A stretch of DNA of 20,765 nucleotides from assembly GCA_949743895.1 (NCBI GenBank), contig CATJUX010000022.1, positions 1-20,765 of the forward strand, written 5' to 3'. The translations under genes and the position numbers were made by a program. The notes under the pieces are model-generated. The model did no database searches and was not told the DNA's origin. It saw only the letters and a list, made by a program, of their open reading frames with translations. This stretch comes from JANFXS01 sp022791155 (lineage in GTDB: Bacteria; Bacillota; Clostridia; Lachnospirales; Anaerotignaceae). The stretch's first letter is position 1, and each line of letters opens with the position of its first letter. Of the stretch, positions 13,664 through 20,683 are shown piece after piece.

Positions 13664-15529
13664 ATGTCCACAAGCAGGCATATTGAAAAAATCTGCTGCA
13701 TAGCCCTGACGGTTGTTGTTCTGCTGACAGCTGTGATGATGAACGCTGAAAAATTTGGCATAAATTCATCTCAAAATGTTATGGGCTATGAAAACAGAAT
13801 TTTTGATGACACACGTGTGCACAAAATAAACATAGTTATGGACAACTGGCAGGATTTTATATCGACGTGCGAAAATGAAGAATATAGCGAGTGCACTGTT
13901 GTCATAGACGATGAGACATATAAAAATGTGGCAATACGCGCCAAAGGCAATTCGTCATTGCGCACCGTTGCCCAAAGCGACAGCGACAGATATAGTTTCA
14001 AGATCGAATTCGATCACTATGACAGCACAAAAAACTATTATGGCCTTGACAAACTGGTTTTGAACAACATAATTCAAGATAACACATATGTCAAAGACTA
14101 TATTGTGTATAAAATGATGAGGGATTTTGGGGTTGACGCGCCTCTTTGCAGTTTTGTTTATATATCGGTCAACGGCGAGGACTGGGGGCTTTATCAGGCT
14201 GTGGAGGGTGTTGAGGAAAGTTTTTTGGCACGGAGCTATGGAAATGACTATGGAAATTTGTATAAACCGGACAGCTCCAACATGCCAGGAGAAATGAACG
14301 GAAAAGACATGCGCGAAAAACGGCCGCCTGAAAATGAAAATGTTCCAAAACCTGTTGAAAGTGCTGAAATTGAGGGAGAGGAAACAGGCTCTCCTCCAAA
14401 CCAGACCTTTGGCGGCCGCGCGAAGGGCGGCCCTGGCTTTATGGGCAGTGATGATGTTTCGCTTGTATACACAGATGATGACCACGACAGTTATTCAAAT
14501 ATATTTGAAAGCGCAAAGACAAAAATAAACAAGGCCGACAAAAACCGTCTTATAAATTCGCTGAAAGTTCTCAACGAAGGCAGCGAGGCAGATGATGTTT
14601 TAGATGTTGAAAAAGTTATAAGATATTTTGTTGTCCACAACTTTGTCTGCAATTTTGACAGCTACACAGGCTCCATGGTTCACAATTATTATTTGTATGA
14701 AAAAGACGGCATTTTGTCAATGATACCATGGGATTATAACTTGGCTTTTTCATCATTTATGTCAAACATGAGCGCCACAGAGCTTGTGAACTTTCCAATC
14801 GATTCGCCTGTGTCAGGCGGAACAACTGAATCCCGGCCAATGCTTTCATGGATTTTTGAAAATGAAATATACACAGAGCTATATCATCAATATTTCAGGC
14901 AGTTCATATATGAATATTTTGAAAGCGGATATTTTGAAGAGCTTATGAACTCAACCATGTCAATCATATCGCCATATGTTGAAAAAGATCCAACAAAGTT
15001 CTGTTCATACAGCGATTTTGAAACAGGAATGAACACATTGAAGGAATTTTGCTTGCTAAGAGCTGAAAGCATTTTGGGACAGCTTGAGGGTTCGGTTCCT
15101 TCAACAAGCGATGAACAGCTGAAAGAGCCTTCTCTTTTGGTTGAAGCTTCACACATTTCAATTTCAGACATGGGAAACTTTGGCGGCTTTGGCGGCCAAA
15201 GAAATTTTGAAAGTGGCAATGAACCAAATTTTGAAAGAAAGGATTTTTCTGAAAACACAGCTCAAAATGAATTTTATGGACAAATGCAAAATTCAAATGA
15301 AACAGAAAAATTTGACTTGGAAAACACTGCTTCAGAAAGCAGAGCTCAAAAAGACGCGATGACACACCCCAACAGGAACATGAATGGCCGTATGCCTGAA
15401 AATTTTCCACAAATTGAAATGGAACAAGGCATGGCGCCCTCCATTTCAAATGAATTTTTAACCACGCTGATTGTGTCTGCCGCAATTTTGTTGTTTGGAT
15501 TGGTTTTTGCATTCAGATTTAGGCGGTGA
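13664..15529 (+). CDS. CotH-kinase-like membrane-anchored protein
   Basis: The 621-residue protein resembles the CotH family, atypical secretory-type protein kinases first known from Bacillus spore coats. Residues 11-28 are a membrane/signal segment, and 598-617 a second one ending in RFRR, so the body is probably extracellular and tethered at both ends. Kinase-like features are KGNSSLR (94-100), YSFKIEF (110-116), the LNNIIQDNTYVKDY helix start (133-146), WGLYQAVEGVEE (174-185), HNYYLY (340-345) and IPWDYN (354-359), whose Asp357 is the likely metal-binding acid. Two low-complexity inserts occur: 204-275 (Pro/Glu/Gly) and ~500-595 (Asn/Gly/Glu/Met). AGGGGG precedes ATG 13664. Third gene of the operon, closed by a strong terminator. 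The substrate is unknown. Confidence 0.87.
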   Translation: MSTSRHIEKICCIALTVVVLLTAVMMNAEKFGINSSQNVMGYENRIFDDTRVHKINIVMDNWQDFISTCENEEYSECTVVIDDETYKNVAIRAKGNSSLRTVAQSDSDRYSFKIEFDHYDSTKNYYGLDKLVLNNIIQDNTYVKDYIVYKMMRDFGVDAPLCSFVYISVNGEDWGLYQAVEGVEESFLARSYGNDYGNLYKPDSSNMPGEMNGKDMREKRPPENENVPKPVESAEIEGEETGSPPNQTFGGRAKGGPGFMGSDDVSLVYTDDDHDSYSNIFESAKTKINKADKNRLINSLKVLNEGSEADDVLDVEKVIRYFVVHNFVCNFDSYTGSMVHNYYLYEKDGILSMIPWDYNLAFSSFMSNMSATELVNFPIDSPVSGGTTESRPMLSWIFENEIYTELYHQYFRQFIYEYFESGYFEELMNSTMSIISPYVEKDPTKFCSYSDFETGMNTLKEFCLLRAESILGQLEGSVPSTSDEQLKEPSLLVEASHISISDMGNFGGFGGQRNFESGNEPNFERKDFSENTAQNEFYGQMQNSNETEKFDLENTASESRAQKDAMTHPNRNMNGRMPENFPQIEMEQGMAPSISNEFLTTLIVSAAILLFGLVFAFRFRR

Positions 15530-15537
15530 AAAATTTG

Positions 15538-15576
15538 GCTGTCCGCAGCATAAAAGCGGACAGCATTTTCTGTTTT
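15538..15576 (+). terminator. Strong terminator of the VTC-DUF4956-CotH operon
   Basis: GCTGTCCGC (15538-15546) and GCGGACAGC (15556-15564) form a perfect 9-bp stem with a 9-base loop, followed by ATTTTCTGTTTT. Confidence 0.9.
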
Positions 15577-15620
15577 ATGACAGAAACAACATTTTTGAGC
15601 TGATATTTGAATTGTATATG

Positions 15621-15710
15621 TTTTGAAAACGTGGATTTGTGCCGATATAAAATATAAAGACTGTTATGAATATTAAAAACTGAAAACATGCAGAACAAAC
15701 GTTTTCAAAA
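15621..15710. promoter_or_regulatory. Promoter flanked by perfect 12-bp inverted boxes
   Basis: The promoter is TTGAAA (15623-15628), 17 bp, TATAAA (15646-15651). TTTTGAAAACGT (15621-15632) covers its -35 box, and the exact reverse complement ACGTTTTCAAAA lies at 15699-15710, about 40 bases into the transcript. Each box contains a near-palindrome (GTTTT-x-AAAA), so they look like two operator sites for one dimeric regulator, possibly with DNA looping. Confidence 0.6.
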
Positions 15711-15753
15711 TGAATTGAAGATATACACAAGCTTTGAAAAGGGGAGAATTTAA

Positions 15754-16773
15754 TTGGGAGACACTTATATTTCGGAAGACATGAAAACACACGGCATTTC
15801 AAAAAGCAAGCAAAATGCCAAAGGCGCTAACTCATCAGCCAAAAAGTTTTTGGAAATGATGACAAAAACTGTGAACGAAAGGAAGAAAAGCGCTGTTAAA
15901 GCTGAAACAGAAATGGTTTCTGATGAAACAATGATTGCTTTGGCTCGTTCCAGACAGCTGACAAAAACGCCGTTGCAGACAGAAAACGCTGTCAAAACAC
16001 ATGAAACTGTGGTTGTGTCGTTGGAAGACATGCTTCAGGAAAAATACAACAGAATAGCATATCATGTGTTTGATGCAAGCAGTGGTTACTGGCGCACAAG
16101 AAATGACTATCCCCACTATATGCTGTATAGAGACAACATTGACACAGAAGCAATTGAAAACTGGACACCCTCGGGGCCAAACCTGGATCCTCTTTCGCCC
16201 AACATACAGCGGAATTTGGCTTCCATACCACCGGGAAGCAAAGCCGTCATTATACACCCAAAAGTTCAAAAACGCATGGAAGAAGACCCCAATTATGCGC
16301 ATGAAATTATGATGCGCATTGAAACATGGTTTGCTTTTGACGTGGCAAGAAATGAGGCGATTATACCCGGAATTACATTTGGAATGTCACAGTGTGTTGC
16401 CATTGGTGAAGATGGAAGCATTGTGAATGCGGAATCTGTTGGCGGCGGGCCGAGACTCACAAAATCTAAAGGCGATGACGATGAACCAAGCTTTTGGGAA
16501 ATGCGTTCAATACGCTTTGCTTTGTATATGTCGCTGTCCAAAAAATATTCTGACAACATGCTTCTTCAGTTTGAGCAAATGGCAAAAGACTCTGAAACGG
16601 CAAAACAAATTGTTTCCGCAATATCATCAATTTCAAAAAGAGAGGCAATGGAAAAGCTGTTTGAAATGATGGAGGGCGACAATTTGAGAAACGCGCTTGG
16701 GGAAACAGTTGCCGGAGTGCCAATTGAATGTGTTCTTGAATATACACGTGCTGACGTTTGGGGAATTGTGTGA
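15754..16773 (+). CDS. Cytoplasmic protein of unknown function
   Basis: The 339-residue product has no signal peptide or membrane segment. The start is TTG 15754, supported by AAAGGGGAG ending 7 bases upstream; no ATG in the first few codons is as well placed. Residues 1-90 are polar and probably disordered, rich in Lys, Ser, Thr and Glu. From 90 onward the protein looks folded: SLEDMLQEKYNRIAYHVFD, then IPPGSKAVIIHPKVQKRM and EDPNYAHEIMMRIETWF, a pattern reminiscent of clostridial DUF6033-like proteins, although I cannot confirm that. A glycine-rich turn SVGGGPRL (228-235) precedes a helical C-terminus. It has its own promoter with paired inverted boxes and its own terminator, so it is a separately regulated single gene. 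Confidence 0.75.
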   Translation: MGDTYISEDMKTHGISKSKQNAKGANSSAKKFLEMMTKTVNERKKSAVKAETEMVSDETMIALARSRQLTKTPLQTENAVKTHETVVVSLEDMLQEKYNRIAYHVFDASSGYWRTRNDYPHYMLYRDNIDTEAIENWTPSGPNLDPLSPNIQRNLASIPPGSKAVIIHPKVQKRMEEDPNYAHEIMMRIETWFAFDVARNEAIIPGITFGMSQCVAIGEDGSIVNAESVGGGPRLTKSKGDDDEPSFWEMRSIRFALYMSLSKKYSDNMLLQFEQMAKDSETAKQIVSAISSISKREAMEKLFEMMEGDNLRNALGETVAGVPIECVLEYTRADVWGIV

Positions 16774-16790
16774 TTCATGTTTATATACAG

Positions 16791-16833
16791 GACTGCAAAA
16801 TTTTGTTTTGACAAAAAAGTTTTGCAGTCTTTT
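16791..16833 (+). terminator. Rho-independent terminator
   Basis: GACTGCAAAA (16791-16800) is a perfect complement of TTTTGCAGTC (16820-16829), with a nested stem TTTTGT/ACAAAA (16801-16806 with 16811-16816) and TTTT after it. It ends the 15754 gene. Confidence 0.88.
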
Positions 16834-17055
16834 AGTTATAAAAGCTGACAAGCTTTTTGCTGTGTTTTGAAAGGGACTTATATTTTATATATGGAACATT
16901 CGATTATATTATATTCAATTGACAATGGCATACAGGCGCAGCCAAAAATTTGCCGCTGTTGCTTGTCGCAAACGTGTGTACCATTGTCAACGGAAGGTAT
17001 ATTTGTTAAAACTTTATTAATAATTTTTCTATTGTTAGATTTTGAAGAATGTTTG
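16834..17055. other. Intergenic with a long imperfect dyad
   Basis: A reading frame runs through this region into the next gene, but it has no ribosome site or protein-like composition before 17101, so I treat it as non-coding. It contains TTGACAATGG (16919-16928) and its exact complement CCATTGTCAA (16981-16990), with five more paired positions inside (16930-16934 with 16975-16979, one wobble) after a single mismatch. Confidence 0.5.
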
Positions 17056-17064
17056 TGGTATCAT
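17056..17064 (+). promoter_or_regulatory. Extended -10 box for the exported-protein/NAGPA operon
   Basis: TGG followed by TATCAT (17059-17064) fits the extended -10 pattern of the window. The best -35 (TTAGAT, 17035-17040, 18 bp) is poor. The start codon follows about 37 bases later. Confidence 0.45.
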
Positions 17065-17100
17065 ATCTTTATGTGTCGAAAAAGGAGTTTGGGGGTTTAT

Positions 17101-17583
17101 ATGATGTCTTTGAAAAAGAAAATTGCTGTGCTTGGAGTTTTGACTGTTTTGTTGATTGGAGGAACAATAAAATCTATTTCAGCGTCTAACAACTCATATG
17201 CTGGGACAAGCGCTGATCCGGTTGTCACAAAAAGTTATGTTGATGAAGCAATAAGTTCGCTTTTGACGGCTTTGAGCCCGTCGGAAAACCAAACGCCTTC
17301 AAACATGGAACCAGAGGTGGCTTTTGTGCCTGTGAAAGCTGAAATGGGAGAAATGCTTGTTGGCGGTGAAGGAGCCGAAATTATATTAAGAAGTGGCAAG
17401 GCTGTGAGCTATTGCTCGGGAAACGACGGCATCATTGACGTTTCTGCTGGAACGGAATATTTCAACGGCACTTCAATCACGGCCAATCACCTTTTGATTG
17501 TTCCGCGTGATGATGGAAGAGGAGCAATTGTGACATCTGATGAAGCATGGTTCATCGTTAAAGGAGGATATGAAATAAGATAG
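17101..17583 (+). CDS. Exported protein of unknown function
   Basis: The 160-residue product begins with MMSLKKK and a hydrophobic stretch (8-21), which is either a signal peptide or an N-terminal membrane anchor. The segment GTSADPVVTKSYVDEAI (35-51) is of a kind found after the anchor in many clostridial surface proteins. The C-terminal ~80 residues form one compact beta-rich domain: MLVGGEGAEIILRSGKA, then IIDVSAGTEYFNG, NHLLIVPRDDGRG and FIVKGGYEI. I have the impression of similar unnamed clostridial domains but no name or function. The start is supported by AAAGGAG and GGGGG just upstream; ATG 17104 is an alternative. The NAGPA-domain gene follows after 32 bases, so the two are probably co-transcribed and act together outside the membrane. 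Confidence 0.8.
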   Translation: MMSLKKKIAVLGVLTVLLIGGTIKSISASNNSYAGTSADPVVTKSYVDEAISSLLTALSPSENQTPSNMEPEVAFVPVKAEMGEMLVGGEGAEIILRSGKAVSYCSGNDGIIDVSAGTEYFNGTSITANHLLIVPRDDGRGAIVTSDEAWFIVKGGYEIR

Positions 17584-17615
17584 CACACTTGACATATTAT
17601 TTGAGGTGAAAATGC

Positions 17616-20429
17616 ATGAAAAAAATAAAAAACATAATTAAGACAGCTGTGCTGACTGCAACATTGACAGCAATGGTTTTGCCGCCGCACACAGCTTTGG
17701 CGGCATACACACTCTATGAAAAAGTTACAAACGAGGATGTTGTGAAAGGCGTTACATATCAAAAAAAGCACAGGCTCACAGATGAAGGATGGCTTGATTT
17801 GCATATACTCAACATTGATCTTTCAAATGAGAACATACGTGTTGAGCCTGTTTTGTCACAAAACGAACCAGGGCTCAGAGAAAAGGTTGGCGCGCTTCTT
17901 GGGGGCTCCGGGGCATTGGCTGGCGTGAACAGTGCCTATTTTGGCTTGACCGGAAAATATTCATCGTCATTTGGGCCAACGGTCAAAGACGGCGATATAC
18001 TTTCAATAGACACTGACAAAAATTTGGAAAAGAACCAGTTTGGAACATATTATGAAGATCTGGAAGGAATTGGGAATTTTGAATATTTCAAAACAAACAT
18101 ACAGGTTTTTGTTGATGGAAATTCATATTTTGAGTTTGCAGGCATAAACACAATAACCGAAATGATATATCCAATCTGCATGACAAGAACGGCGGGAACC
18201 GACACGGCGGCTGTTGACGCAAGGTTTGGCGGGTTGGCCAAAATTGTTGTCACAGAAGGCGAGGTCACAAAAATTTCGGAGAAAGGCGAAGTTGTTGAGA
18301 TACCTGAAAATGGATATGTGATTGTTTTGAGTTCAGAATTTGCCGATGCATTTCTTCAATATTTTTATGTTGGGCAAAAAGCGGAGCTTAGAGTTGTTTC
18401 AACAATTGACATGGCAAAAGTTCAAACTGCAATTTCCGGCGGCGGTGTTATATTAAGAAATGGCGAGAAGCCTGAAGATTATGGTGAAATGGCCTCGGGC
18501 CGCCAGCCGAGAACGCTTTTGGGGGTTTCAGAGGATCAAAAAACAATGAAACTCATTGTGGCTGACGGAAAGCGTTCCAACGGAAACAACAAAAGTATAG
18601 GGCTCACGGTTGATGAGGCTGTGGAACTTTTGAAAGCCGAAGGGCTTTATAACGGACTTAATCTTGATGGCGGCGGCTCATCTCTTATGGCTGTGAAAAC
18701 GGCAGACAGTGACAGCATAGAAACAGTGTCCAGCCCGGCCGAAGGGAGTGAACGCCCTGTTATGACGGCTGTTGGAGTTTTTGACACAAGCGCTGTGGGA
18801 GAGGCCGTGCAGCTTGTGGCAAGAACAGACAGCGAGAGAGTTGCTGTTGGCGAAAGCGTTGGAATCAATGTTTTTGGTTATGACGAAAACCTTCATAAAA
18901 TAAACATTCCTGCTGAGCAGATCAAATTTTCATGTGACGAAAGTTTGGGAACGCTGAACGGAAATTTGTATACACCGCTGTCGGCGGGCTCAAACATTGT
19001 CACAGTTGAATATAACGGAATCACGGCCAATGTGCCCGTTAATGTTGTGAGCATAATTGAGATGCGGCCTGAAAACGACATGCTTAATATGAATGTTGGA
19101 GAGAGCAGAGAAATCCGGGTTAAAGGAATAACTTCCGATGGGCATGACGTTGACATCACGGGAAAGGTCAACATGACAACAGACTTTGGAAGCATGAATG
19201 GCTCTGTTTTCACAGCTGTTGGAGAAGGCGGAGGATATGTTGCATGTGAATATAACGGCCTTACATGCTATGTCAAAATTGTTGTTGGAACAAAGGAGAG
19301 GCAAATTTCATCATTTGAAGATGTTCAATATCTCAATTATTCGTCATATCCAAACGGCATAGAAGGGATTGCGGGAGTTTCTCGCGCAAATGTTTCGGAT
19401 GGCTCAATGGCTGTTGGTCTTAGCTATTATCTCAAAGAATCTGAAGCGACACAGGCTGTATACCTTGGGTTTCCTTCGCCAAAAAGCATAGAAGGAAAAC
19501 CAAAGGCGCTTAAACTGGCCATAAAAGGCAATGGATCAGGGCAATGGGTGAGAGGAAAAATTGAGGATTCCAATGGAAAGGAACACACAATTGAGTTCAC
19601 CCAAAATGTCAACTGGACAGACTGGCGCGATGCAACGGCGCAAATTCCCGCTGAAGCGGCATATCCAATCAAACTGACAACGATATATGTTGCCGCTTTG
19701 AGCAACTCAAACACGAACCAGCAAGCGATGTATTTTGACAACCTGAGGGGTGAATTTCCAACGGAGGTTGAAATTTCTGTTCCACAGCCAATAAGAGGTT
19801 TGGACTTGCTTGAGGGAGACACAAGCGGAAAGGATTTGGGATATACATATATCAATTTTTCAGGCTCTGTCACAAGCGGAAATGCTGACGGCGCAACATA
19901 TGACGCAGTGAGAAATCAGGTTTCGGCATCATTGGGAACAAACAGCGACATTGTTGTGTTCACCAAAAACAGCGACATAAATGTGTCTGATAACGCTGAA
20001 GTCATAAAATGGAAAGATGATTATGCTGTATATTATTATGACTCGGCGGTGCTTATGAATGTCTATGCCAAAAACGGCGGAATATTTGAAACCGATTATT
20101 TGCAGTGGCAAAGAATGAAAAATGATGCGTTGAGCGGAAAAAGCAGCAATGTGATTATATTCATGGATTTGCCGCCATCAAAGTTTGATGATGCTGATGA
20201 AGCCGAGCTTTTTTGCGGAATGCTTGAAGACATAAAAGCCGCTGGAAAAAATGTGTTTGTCATTTCTCCAGGACATGCCCGCTATTCAATGACTGTGAAA
20301 AATGGCGTGAGATATGTGACCATGCCAGAATTGTGGAACTCTGACGGAAGTGTGAACCGTGAATATAAAATTTTGAGGTTCAAAGCCAGTGAAAGTGACG
20401 TTGTGTTTGAAGTTGTGAATGCATTTTGA
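17616..20429 (+). CDS. Secreted phosphodiester glycosidase (NAGPA-domain) multidomain protein
   Basis: The 937-residue protein has a Sec signal peptide (cleavage after ALA, residue ~29). Residues ~85-392 are the phosphodiester glycosidase (NAGPA/uncovering-enzyme-like) domain: GVNSAYFG (103-110), GPTVKDG (120-126), ISGGGVIL (273-280), GRQPRTLLG (295-303), the hallmark NLDGGGSS (349-356) and ERPVMTAVGVF (379-389). Homologues remove N-acetylglucosamine or related groups from phosphodiesters; the bacterial substrate may be a wall polymer (inference). Two Ig-like (Big2-type) domains follow (~397-478 and 480-558), then a jelly-roll-like domain (~560-710), and a C-terminal ~215-residue region resembling a calcineurin-like phosphoesterase that lacks clear metal ligands. 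There is no transmembrane tail or LPXTG motif. GAGGTGA precedes ATG 17616. Confidence 0.9.
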   Translation: MKKIKNIIKTAVLTATLTAMVLPPHTALAAYTLYEKVTNEDVVKGVTYQKKHRLTDEGWLDLHILNIDLSNENIRVEPVLSQNEPGLREKVGALLGGSGALAGVNSAYFGLTGKYSSSFGPTVKDGDILSIDTDKNLEKNQFGTYYEDLEGIGNFEYFKTNIQVFVDGNSYFEFAGINTITEMIYPICMTRTAGTDTAAVDARFGGLAKIVVTEGEVTKISEKGEVVEIPENGYVIVLSSEFADAFLQYFYVGQKAELRVVSTIDMAKVQTAISGGGVILRNGEKPEDYGEMASGRQPRTLLGVSEDQKTMKLIVADGKRSNGNNKSIGLTVDEAVELLKAEGLYNGLNLDGGGSSLMAVKTADSDSIETVSSPAEGSERPVMTAVGVFDTSAVGEAVQLVARTDSERVAVGESVGINVFGYDENLHKINIPAEQIKFSCDESLGTLNGNLYTPLSAGSNIVTVEYNGITANVPVNVVSIIEMRPENDMLNMNVGESREIRVKGITSDGHDVDITGKVNMTTDFGSMNGSVFTAVGEGGGYVACEYNGLTCYVKIVVGTKERQISSFEDVQYLNYSSYPNGIEGIAGVSRANVSDGSMAVGLSYYLKESEATQAVYLGFPSPKSIEGKPKALKLAIKGNGSGQWVRGKIEDSNGKEHTIEFTQNVNWTDWRDATAQIPAEAAYPIKLTTIYVAALSNSNTNQQAMYFDNLRGEFPTEVEISVPQPIRGLDLLEGDTSGKDLGYTYINFSGSVTSGNADGATYDAVRNQVSASLGTNSDIVVFTKNSDINVSDNAEVIKWKDDYAVYYYDSAVLMNVYAKNGGIFETDYLQWQRMKNDALSGKSSNVIIFMDLPPSKFDDADEAELFCGMLEDIKAAGKNVFVISPGHARYSMTVKNGVRYVTMPELWNSDGSVNREYKILRFKASESDVVFEVVNAF

Positions 20430-20446
20430 CAAATGCGGGTTTTGAA

Positions 20447-20506
20447 GCAGCGAAAGCAATGTGTGTTTTTTGAAAAAACATGATTGTTGGCTGAAGCTGC
20501 TGTTTT
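20447..20506 (+). terminator. Probable terminator after the NAGPA-domain gene
   Basis: GCAGC (20447-20451) pairs with GCTGC (20496-20500); then a symmetric GAA/GAA loop, AGC (20455-20457) with GCT (20490-20492), and an inner TGTTTTTT/AAAAAACA hairpin. TGTTTT follows directly. It lies 17 bases after the stop codon. Confidence 0.6.
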
Positions 20507-20554
20507 CGACTTTGCAAGCTGTTTTGTCAACAAAAGAATTGAACATTGATGAGT

Positions 20555-20592
20555 AAGGGGCGCTGTGTGTTTTTGAGACTTCAGCGCCCTTT
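20555..20592 (+). terminator. GC-rich hairpin, possible second terminator
   Basis: GGGCGCTG (20558-20565) is a perfect complement of CAGCGCCC (20582-20589), extended to 11 pairs by AAG with TTT. Only three Ts follow, so it may be a weak terminator or an RNA structure upstream of the radical SAM gene. Confidence 0.5.
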
Positions 20593-20653
20593 CCGTGGCC
20601 TTAAATGCCATATAGAAAAACATAAACCGCTTAGGCAACAACCACAAACAACG

Positions 20654-20683
20654 AAATTTGGAAACCTATAGGTTTTCAAATTT
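20654..20683 (+). promoter_or_regulatory. 30-base near-perfect palindrome abutting a start codon
   Basis: AAATTTG-G-AAACC (20654-20666) mirrors GGTTT-T-CAAATTT (20671-20683) around TATA, with only one non-Watson-Crick (G-U) position. It ends on the base before ATG 20684. In RNA it would form a hairpin across the ribosome-entry region. In DNA it could be an operator. Confidence 0.5.

Noticed and set aside
13955..14485. 176-residue minus-strand frame inside the CotH gene
   Set aside because: Antisense shadow with no ribosome site; the CotH motifs on the plus strand decide the frame.
16919..16990. c-di-GMP riboswitch
   Set aside because: A GTCGCAAAC stretch is faintly reminiscent, but the conserved GEMM core and its two-stem arrangement are absent.
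16867..17100. Upstream extension of the exported protein by 78 residues
   Set aside because: No ribosome site at 16867, the extension would place a Cys-rich non-signal segment before a clear signal peptide, and the promoter at 17056-17064 lies inside it.
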